This document shows, piece after piece, positions 23,789 to 28,714 of a DNA stretch of 29,597 nt. Position 1 is the first letter of the stretch. Each line of letters starts with the position of its first letter. Under the pieces are notes generated by a model that was not told the origin of the DNA, did not search any database, and saw only the letters and a program-made list of their open reading frames with translations. Origin of the DNA: a virus. The stretch covers positions 1 through 29,597 of IMG/VR virus record IMGVR_UViG_3300048061_000193; one strand, given 5' to 3'. Both the position numbers and the translations under genes were made by a program.

Positions 23789-23809
23789 ATTTCTATAAGT
23801 CGTGGTTAA

Positions 23810-23949
23810 TCAGGAATTCTGCAATTCAGCTATCTCCTTGTGCAGCTCGGCATTTGCCTCGTGCATTTCGGCGAGCATCTTGCGCAGTTCAGCAAGCTGT
23901 CCCTTAGCTCCGCTATCTCGTCGTAGTTAGTTACTAGTGCTTCACTCAT
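23810..23949 (-). pseudogene. frameshifted coiled-coil ORF (or programmed -1 frameshift)
   Basis: ATG at 23949 overlaps the upstream stop and opens a 39-aa frame (MSEALVTNYDEIAELRDS...) that degenerates into Cys/Arg-rich sequence and stops at 23830. Moving one base back near the AGGGAC site (about 23895-23905) opens a frame that reads on to 23810 as a good heptad repeat (QLAELRKMLAEMHEANAE). The natural protein would be about 46 aa of continuous coiled coil. Either a G is missing from a G-run (mutation or sequencing error), or ribosomes shift. Confidence 0.5.
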
Positions 23950-24170
23950 AGTTCTGCTCTCCATAAATTAAAAACATCGCGATTGCTTTTGGTATCTTCG
24001 CCCCAGAACGCCTGCCGGAATATAATATCAGTCTCAGTGCTGTTAAAGTGCTGGCCGTTGTCATAGTGTTCCGTATCGACGATAAAGCGTAGAATCTTGT
24101 TCTCGCTGCGTAGTCTGCTGTTTTCCTCGGTCAATTTATCGACCAGATCTTGCTGTGTATGTTTTCCCAT
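23946..24170 (-). CDS. hypothetical protein with N-terminal coiled coil
   Basis: Protein of 74 aa. Residues 8-30 form a short coiled coil (LVDKLTEENSRLRSENKIL), followed by an aromatic-rich C-terminal part. Not recognised. It is in the small-ORF operon; its stop overlaps the next ATG (ATGA). Confidence 0.6.
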   Translation of the reverse strand: MGKHTQQDLVDKLTEENSRLRSENKILRFIVDTEHYDNGQHFNSTETDIIFRQAFWGEDTKSNRDVFNLWRAEL

Positions 24171-24339
24171 AGTTTATCTCGTTATCAATTTCGAGTCTGC
24201 TTGAATATTGGCACTGCATCGATGGAGCATCGTCCAATAAATAATCCAAGCGCTTTCTGTCTTTCCATAGTTCAAATATTAGCTGGCGCTGGTGAGTGTT
24301 TAACTCAATCAACTGCTGCTTTGTCAACTCAGCGCTCAT
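24136..24339 (-). CDS. hypothetical small helical protein
   Basis: Protein of 67 aa. The N-terminal half is helical and charged (KQQLIELNTHQRQLIFELWKDRKRL). No recognised family. It starts with an ATGA overlap on the HTH gene and overlaps the next gene by 35 nt, so it sits in a tightly packed set of small early ORFs. Confidence 0.6.
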   Translation of the reverse strand: MSAELTKQQLIELNTHQRQLIFELWKDRKRLDYLLDDAPSMQCQYSSRLEIDNEINYGKTYTARSGR

Positions 24340-24857
24340 TGCTTAATCAGTTTATGAGTCTTGTATGAGTATTTGTAACCAATCTCGGCGAGTCGCCTCT
24401 TGATCGCGCATGTTGTACACTTCATGCGATCCGCGACCTGGTTTATCGTCATATCCTTTTCGCTAATCATTTTTACAGCTTTAGCAACATTTACCTTGGT
24501 GGATCGTTTTGGATCGAGCTTGATGCCCTCTTTTTTCATCCAGTCGGAAATGCTTTTGTAAGATATGTTTCCAAGCGCTGCCCTGATGGCGTCCATTTTC
24601 ATCCCCTTCTCGATCATCTTAGCAGCCTTGTGCGCCATCTCTTTCTTTTGCTCGCTTGTGTAACGAGCGCCAGTGTTTCTTTTCTGCTTATCATTGCTGG
24701 CAATAATCCCCAGCTTTTTCATGCGCTCAAATCCTTTGCTTTTGCATTCAGCAAGTAATTTGTTGCGCGCGATCATTGCATCAAATTCTGCTTCAGTTTG
24801 ATGCTTCTGGAGCATATCCAGAATGCGCGTTGCTTCATTTTTATCAACTTCTGTCAT
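24336..24857 (-). CDS. helix-turn-helix regulator with duplicated N-terminal module
   Basis: Protein of 173 aa. Residues 13-57 form a module shared with the separate 66-aa protein at 19922-20122 (24 of 45 aligned residues identical by eye). Residues 66-112 and 122-160 each look like a helix-turn-helix of the homeodomain/recombinase type (MKMDAIRAALGNISYKSISDWM; MTINQVADRMKCTTCAIKRRL). It is probably a DNA-binding regulator of early or late transcription. It is coupled by ATGA overlaps on both sides. Confidence 0.65.
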   Translation of the reverse strand: MTEVDKNEATRILDMLQKHQTEAEFDAMIARNKLLAECKSKGFERMKKLGIIASNDKQKRNTGARYTSEQKKEMAHKAAKMIEKGMKMDAIRAALGNISYKSISDWMKKEGIKLDPKRSTKVNVAKAVKMISEKDMTINQVADRMKCTTCAIKRRLAEIGYKYSYKTHKLIKQ

Positions 24858-25339
24858 ATATTGTTTCTCCTTCCGTATTCAGCGAGCAGTGCCGCATCGA
24901 CAAATCCGTCAAATGCTATTTTGCAGCGCTCATTTCGTCGCCAGTCCTCGTCTGGCCAGATTTGAGTGGCAGCTTTCAGTGCTGCCGCTTTAGTGTCGTA
25001 CTTACCGCTTGGCCGCGACCAAAAAGCAGATTGCCACTTTCTGGCCGCGACTGTGTGGTAGGGTAAACGATTAACAATGGTCAGCGTTTTAATAACAGCG
25101 AACGAATAGGTCATTGACCGCAGACCGGCAGCGCTCGGAGCATGCCCGCCAGGATCTTCAATGACTAGCACACAATCGAGCAAACCCCATGACTCGAAAA
25201 TGCTGCTTAGTTTATCGATGTCGATTTCCCTGCGCTTTCCATTGCTGATTGTTGGCATGGCAATCTTATCCTCAATTTTTCGATCACTCATGCGCACAAT
25301 CGCGCCGTCCAGCCCGCAGTCAATTCCTATGTATTCCAT
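24854..25339 (-). CDS. RuvC-like Holliday junction resolvase
   Basis: Protein of 161 aa with an RNase H-like fold. IGIDCGLDGAI gives Asp7, VLVIEDPGG gives Glu61, and DGFVDAALLAEY gives Asp144 and Asp148, together the four acidic residues of RuvC-type resolvases. The enzyme cuts branched DNA, resolving recombination intermediates and clearing branches before packaging. It lies in the replication operon, with its stop overlapping the start of the HTH gene by 4 nt. Confidence 0.85.
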   Translation of the reverse strand: MEYIGIDCGLDGAIVRMSDRKIEDKIAMPTISNGKRREIDIDKLSSIFESWGLLDCVLVIEDPGGHAPSAAGLRSMTYSFAVIKTLTIVNRLPYHTVAARKWQSAFWSRPSGKYDTKAAALKAATQIWPDEDWRRNERCKIAFDGFVDAALLAEYGRRNNI

Positions 25340-25341
25340 TA

Positions 25342-25416
25342 TTATTTGGGAAAATTTATCACAATCATGGCGCCCATAAAAAACGCCAGAATCAGTAGTG
25401 CTAGTGTTTCAAACAT
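25342..25416 (-). CDS. 24-aa hydrophobic membrane peptide
   Basis: The start overlaps the coiled-coil gene stop (TAATG), and the stop lies 2 nt before the resolvase ATG, so it fills the gap exactly. Residues 5-21 are one hydrophobic helix (LALLILAFFMGAMIVI). Function unknown. It may be a membrane anchor, a small regulator, or a spacer ORF that couples translation. Confidence 0.5.
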   Translation of the reverse strand: MFETLALLILAFFMGAMIVINFPK

Positions 25417-25598
25417 TACTCGCGCTCCTCCTGCTGTATTAAAACTTTGTCCTGGATGCGAGCGATCTTTGCTTTCAATTTCTCAATATCTGAATTGAGA
25501 ATTTCATTCTGCTTAGTGAGCGCATCACACGCCTTGGTCATTGCTTTGAGGCCCCTGTTTAGAACCTGCTCCGAGTCAGCTTTATATACTGATGACAT
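25416..25598 (-). CDS. small coiled-coil protein
   Basis: Protein of 60 aa, of which residues 25-60 are a heptad-like coiled coil (LTKQNEILNSDIEKLKAKI). I placed the start at 25598 because a clear Shine-Dalgarno, GGAGGA at 25604-25609, lies about 5 nt upstream; the longer in-frame option would overlap the previous gene. It is one of the best canonical ribosome-binding sites in the genome. Function unknown. The stop overlaps the next start as TAATG. Confidence 0.7.
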   Translation of the reverse strand: MSSVYKADSEQVLNRGLKAMTKACDALTKQNEILNSDIEKLKAKIARIQDKVLIQQEERE

Positions 25599-25617
25599 TA
25601 TTTCCTCCATTTTGATG

Positions 25618-25911
25618 TTAATCAATAAGACCAGCCTCTTTGCCAATCTTATTGTAAATATTGCGATAAAAACGATCTCGCTCGATGCGCTTGTAATGGC
25701 GCTTCATTGCATGCGTAATCGTTGATCGTTCTCTGCCAAATTCTTCACTAATTGAAGCATCGGTTCTCGACATGAATTGCTTTGCCAAAGCATAGCATGC
25801 GTCCCGCACAACAACCAGTTCAGCCTTGCGGCATGAGCTTGATAGCTTTAATCGATCGCAGCCAGTTACTTCAGCCGCTACGTCGAGTAATTCTTTAATT
25901 GTGACAATCAT
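25618..25911 (-). CDS. stand-alone DnaA domain IV (DnaA-box-binding) protein
   Basis: Protein of 97 aa covering only the C-terminal DNA-binding domain of DnaA. The segment FGRERSTITHAMKR (about residues 58-71) corresponds to the DnaA signature GRDHTTVLHA, preceded by the helix containing RKAELVVVRDACYALAKQF. No AAA+ domain is present. In DnaA this domain reads 9-bp DnaA boxes, so the phage protein probably binds such boxes in its own genome (27900-27928) or competes with host DnaA. It is coupled by overlap to the nuclease gene. Confidence 0.8.
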   Translation of the reverse strand: MIVTIKELLDVAAEVTGCDRLKLSSSCRKAELVVVRDACYALAKQFMSRTDASISEEFGRERSTITHAMKRHYKRIERDRFYRNIYNKIGKEAGLID

Positions 25912-26696
25912 GATCTTGGATCAAAGTTTTTGATGTAACGCCATAATGCGCACATTGACAAGAACGCATCATACTCTTTCAGCAATTGGTCTGGCTTATA
26001 AACAGCCGTTTCAATCCGTCCGGGCTCAGTCGTGCTGATGTACACGTTGGCTCCGTAGCATCGATCCAATGCGCCAAAAGCTGCATGACCATAAGCTGCA
26101 ATCTGCATCGGCTGAAAGTCGTATGGTGTAACTTTTTCGCCTTCGCGCGTTTTGCGTGTTTTGAAGTCGATAATGATGTTGCCAGATCCGTAGTTCGCCA
26201 GAAGATCCACGCGGCCTGCATAGCCCTCTGATCTGTTCACAACAACGTCCTCGCGTCTGATGTTTTGCAGATTCAAGCTGTGCAGATACTCCATTGTTGG
26301 CTGCACATATTGCTGCAAGTCTGGATGGCAGTCCGCGCCATCAAATGCTGCATCGATTGAATCGTGAATGCGCGTTCCTAAGTCTGCGGCCTCTGTAACC
26401 TCAGATCGACTGCGCTGCAAGATCCTGTCGTGGTATCGATCATCTGATTCGCCATCGTTGCGCGCTGTAGTTAGCGCTGCCTCAATAGCCTTGTTAAGTT
26501 TCCACTTATCCAGTCCGGGCTTTGCCATGATGCCGAAGATGGTTGTTACTGACGGCAGCAGCGTATGCTTTCGCGCATCGCGAAGCGTTGTGCTGCGCTG
26601 CCCTCCATCTTTTTTTAGCATGGTGTATGCAGGCTTGCCGTCTAACGTGTACCAGTGACTGTCAGACAAGTTTGATTCTTTTTCTAATATTGCCAC
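25908..26696 (-). CDS. PD-(D/E)XK-family exonuclease
   Basis: Protein of 262 aa starting with GTG, with a GGAG about 9 nt upstream acting as ribosome-binding site. The nuclease core is visible as GYAGRVDLL around residues 160-166, followed by IIIDFKTRK around 175-183, giving the D...D-x-K metal site. A downstream QIAAYGHAA helix is typical of the RecB/Cas4/lambda-exonuclease group. Such phage enzymes resect DNA ends for recombination. It follows the SSB-like gene, and its stop overlaps the start of the DnaA-like gene (ATGA), forming a replication-recombination operon. Confidence 0.8.
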   Translation of the reverse strand: MAILEKESNLSDSHWYTLDGKPAYTMLKKDGGQRSTTLRDARKHTLLPSVTTIFGIMAKPGLDKWKLNKAIEAALTTARNDGESDDRYHDRILQRSRSEVTEAADLGTRIHDSIDAAFDGADCHPDLQQYVQPTMEYLHSLNLQNIRREDVVVNRSEGYAGRVDLLANYGSGNIIIDFKTRKTREGEKVTPYDFQPMQIAAYGHAAFGALDRCYGANVYISTTEPGRIETAVYKPDQLLKEYDAFLSMCALWRYIKNFDPRS

Positions 26697-26726
26697 AATA
26701 AAAACTCCATTAAGTGTTGGTGTTTA

Positions 26727-26765
26727 ATCTGGATGCGCTGCGCAGCGCGCAACGCAGAGCCAGAT
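26727..26765 (-). other. GC-rich hairpin between the SSB-like and nuclease genes
   Basis: An outer stem ATCTGG/CCAGAT (26727-26732 with 26760-26765) encloses the perfect 14-bp palindrome GCGCTGCGCAGCGC (26735-26748). No T-tract follows on the minus strand, so it is not a standard intrinsic terminator. It may stabilise or process the mRNA upstream of the nuclease gene. Confidence 0.45.
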
Positions 26766-26783
26766 AACAATCGATTTTTAGTA

Positions 26784-27383
26784 TTAGAATGGGCAATCTG
26801 CGTCACTATCAACGCCTGGGCTCCATGCTGGTGGTGCAGATGCTGGTGCTGCTGCTGCTGGCGCTGCTGCTGCTGGCGCTGTTGGCGCTACGGGCGCTGC
26901 TGGCATTGCAGGAGCTGCTGGCTGCGAAAACTGCTCCGCAGGAATTACTTGAGATGTGTAATCAGCAAGCGATGTCTTAGGAGGAGCAATGCGCACAATC
27001 TTGTTGTACAATTTGCCCATCTGGGAAGTCACCTGCTCAATGCTGACAACAGCGCCCTTGCCTTTAAGCTCACAGTAATCCCAGCCCATCTTTGGTGGCT
27101 GACCCAGCCATGAGCTTAGGAATTTTACAAGCGCGCTTTTAGGGCTTCCGCTGATCTTCATCTCAAAAGTCTGCACTTTGTAGAGCCGACCATCTTGAGC
27201 TTTGAAGCCAAAGAGAAATCGAGTGACATCGATCTGCTCAGTTTCTTCGGATTGATACTTGCGACGAGTCACTCCGAACTCGTCTGCGACATCTAAGCAG
27301 GTCGCGATATATTCGCCTGCTGGTGCAACATCCTCAATATCAAAGCCGGAGGATGAGTCGGCTGGTGCTGTTAGTGTAGCCAT
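26784..27383 (-). CDS. single-stranded DNA-binding protein, SSB-like
   Basis: Protein of 199 aa. Residues 1-135 form a compact beta-rich domain with an alternating hydrophobic pattern. Residues 150-187 are a low-complexity Ala/Pro linker, and the protein ends DSDADCPF, an acidic tip with a terminal Pro-Phe like the protein-interaction tail of bacterial SSBs. I do not see a textbook OB-fold signature, so the assignment rests on the tail, the linker, and the position beside the nuclease and replication genes. The start codon is 1 nt after the endolysin stop. Its start region shares an 18-nt identical stretch with that of the major capsid gene. Confidence 0.6.
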   Translation of the reverse strand: MATLTAPADSSSGFDIEDVAPAGEYIATCLDVADEFGVTRRKYQSEETEQIDVTRFLFGFKAQDGRLYKVQTFEMKISGSPKSALVKFLSSWLGQPPKMGWDYCELKGKGAVVSIEQVTSQMGKLYNKIVRIAPPKTSLADYTSQVIPAEQFSQPAAPAMPAAPVAPTAPAAAAPAAAAPASAPPAWSPGVDSDADCPF

Positions 27384-27384
27384 A

Positions 27385-27786
27385 TTATTTTATTTTATGT
27401 TTTATCGTTTTGCCATTGGCGAGATCAGTCGCGCCCATGGCGAGAAGTTGTTGTTTTACTTTTGCCCAATAAGCATCAGTGCTGCTGCGCTTGTAACCAT
27501 TCGGCCCGCCGTTATGGATGCGAGCTATGTCCTCGGCTGTGACATCTCTGCCAAGTCGTTGAGTTGTTGCATAGCGTTGCATATATGCTTCAAACATCTG
27601 AATGGCTGCCACTGAGTCAAATGCTTCGCGATGGCTCCAGTCATGATGTGATTGTTCGCTGGCATCTTTACAGTATGCTTCGCGGATCTGCAAGCACCCA
27701 TAAGCTTGCTCTTTTTTATTAAGCGCAAACTCGTTGCCGCTGGATTCGATCATTATGATCGCGAGTATGAGTTGAAATGGGATCAT
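27385..27786 (-). CDS. lytic transglycosylase-like endolysin (SLT family)
   Basis: Protein of 133 aa resembling the soluble lytic transglycosylase fold. It has a hydrophobic first helix, ESSGNEFAL with the likely catalytic Glu14, then QAYGCLQIR (the counterpart of GAxGLMQ), and a C-terminal RIHNGGPNGYKRS that matches the NGG segment of this family. The family cleaves the glycan strands of peptidoglycan and forms 1,6-anhydro-muramic ends. The N-terminus is helix 1 of the domain rather than an export signal, so a holin is expected. It lies between the membrane peptide and the SSB-like gene, away from the tail module. Confidence 0.8.
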   Translation of the reverse strand: MIPFQLILAIIMIESSGNEFALNKKEQAYGCLQIREAYCKDASEQSHHDWSHREAFDSVAAIQMFEAYMQRYATTQRLGRDVTAEDIARIHNGGPNGYKRSSTDAYWAKVKQQLLAMGATDLANGKTIKHKIK

Positions 27787-27866
27787 AGCGCGCAGTAAAA
27801 AAGGATGCCGACAAGAGCGCCAGCAATGATGCAGATGGGTAGTTGTAGGTATAGGTATTTATTCAT
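27783..27866 (-). CDS. 27-aa single-pass membrane peptide, candidate holin or lysis accessory
   Basis: A very short ORF. After a polar start (MNKYLYLQLP), residues 11-27 are one hydrophobic helix ending at the stop codon. The stop overlaps the start of the lytic transglycosylase as ATGA, the coupling style used throughout this genome, which is the main reason to believe the ORF. Its position directly before a muralytic enzyme without a signal peptide suggests help with lysis, for example as a pinholin-sized peptide. It is smaller than characterised holins, so the role is tentative. Confidence 0.55.
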   Translation of the reverse strand: MNKYLYLQLPICIIAGALVGILFYCAL

Positions 27867-27899
27867 ATTGTATCTGGTTTAGTTTCGCTCTCATGAGCT

Positions 27900-27967
27900 T
27901 GTGGATAACAATGCACACGTTATTCACCCGTACAAGTAAAAAGATGAAAAACTTTTTTCACTCATCC
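27900..27967. other. DnaA-box pair with AT-rich flank, candidate replication origin or DnaA-responsive regulatory site
   Basis: TGTGGATAA at 27900-27908 is a perfect DnaA box (TTATCCACA) on the minus strand. TTATTCACC at 27920-27928 on the plus strand matches TTATNCACA except at the last base. The boxes face each other with centres 20 bp apart and are followed by an A/T-rich tract to about 27960, which overlaps the end of the 27958 gene. The phage also encodes a DnaA domain IV protein (25618-25911). The box matches are visible in the sequence; origin function is inference. The site could instead regulate the lysis genes immediately downstream. Confidence 0.5.
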
Positions 27968-28179
27968 CAGTCCAGATCCACGTCAACATCAGCATCGAGC
28001 CATTCGCGCTCATCCTCAATCATTGTAAGCGCCTCCTGGTACAGCGCCCGCTCGACGATCTCGTTGTTTCCGTCGTGAAAAACGCTGCCATCGTCGTATT
28101 GCACGACGATGGCGTAGTTTTCAAACATTTCGCCCAGAATGGCTTTTGCCTTTTGCAGTGCTTCCCATTCTGCTGTCAT
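27958..28179 (-). CDS. small acidic hypothetical protein
   Basis: Protein of 73 aa that I do not recognise. It is helical and acidic, and ends in a run dominated by aspartate and tryptophan (DADVDVDLDWDE). Strongly acidic small phage proteins can be DNA mimics or host-protein inhibitors, but nothing here proves that. It has its own TTGACA/TATAGT promoter, so it can be expressed separately from the kinase, and it lies next to the DnaA-box region. It is the last gene before a non-coding gap of about 90 bp. Confidence 0.7.
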   Translation of the reverse strand: MTAEWEALQKAKAILGEMFENYAIVVQYDDGSVFHDGNNEIVERALYQEALTMIEDEREWLDADVDVDLDWDE

Positions 28180-28185
28180 GTCTCA

Positions 28186-28215
28186 ACTATAGATTATCAA
28201 GCGCCATGATGTCAA
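28186..28215 (-). promoter_or_regulatory. sigma70-like promoter for the 28179 gene, leaderless geometry
   Basis: TTGACA (28210-28215), an 18-bp spacer, then TATAGT (28186-28191). The -10 ends 6 nt before the ATG at 28179, so transcription would begin at or within a base or two of the start codon. The -35 is embedded in the 3' end of the dNMP kinase gene. Confidence 0.6.
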
Positions 28216-28714
28216 TCGCTGCCGTCTCGATGTCCTCTGCGTCAATAATGTGGCAAGGAGATTCAATGCCATATTCGCTGGCATGCTCCTGGCTGTAGTC
28301 AAAGCCCTCGCGCTTCAGCTCAATAACGCTGCCACCCATCTCTTTGATCATCGCGACTTCATTCTCAAAGCGGCAGTCATCAATAATGATCTTGTTATAT
28401 GGCGACATCTCAATGCGCTTCACCATTGTTTTGATCCAGATCTCGTCGTGAATCGTGTTCCTGCCCCAGTCAGTACCAAGCGATTGCATCATCTCTCGCG
28501 GCGTCTTTCCCAGCCAATCGATCGGCTCATCTTTGAGATGAGGCTCGACCAAATATTTAAGATCAACGCCCATGCCCTGCATCATGTTGCGAATTGGCGC
28601 TGCAAACGATAAGACCTCAAGATCGTGCATCTTTCTGTTGATGGCGTTTGCGATTGATGTCTTGCCGACGCCTTTCGGCCCGGCTAGTGCGATGATTTTT
28701 CTTTCTTCTCTCAT
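28187..28714 (-). CDS. deoxynucleoside monophosphate kinase (T4 gp1-like)
   Basis: Protein of 175 aa with a Walker A motif GPKGVGKTS at residues 12-20. A mid-protein segment (IIIDDCRFENEV) resembles the nucleotide-binding and lid region of phage dNMP kinases. These enzymes phosphorylate dNMPs to dNDPs, feeding the dNTP pool during phage replication and recycling host DNA. The start overlaps the phosphoesterase stop (ATGA), so the two genes are translationally coupled. Its last codons contain a TTGACA that forms part of the promoter for the next gene. Confidence 0.85.
   Translation of the reverse strand: MREERKIIALAGPKGVGKTSIANAINRKMHDLEVLSFAAPIRNMMQGMGVDLKYLVEPHLKDEPIDWLGKTPREMMQSLGTDWGRNTIHDEIWIKTMVKRIEMSPYNKIIIDDCRFENEVAMIKEMGGSVIELKREGFDYSQEHASEYGIESPCHIIDAEDIETAAIDIMALDNL

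Noticed and set aside
24323-24328. TTGACA on the minus strand at the start of the 24339 gene
   Set aside because: It lies just inside the coding region, with no suitable -10 or nearby downstream start in the leaderless geometry.
26733-27113. Cys/Trp/Arg-rich plus-strand ORF and CTGCTG-type repeats
   Set aside because: Antisense reading of the Ala/Pro linker of the SSB-like protein; the triplet repeat is explained by alanine codons.
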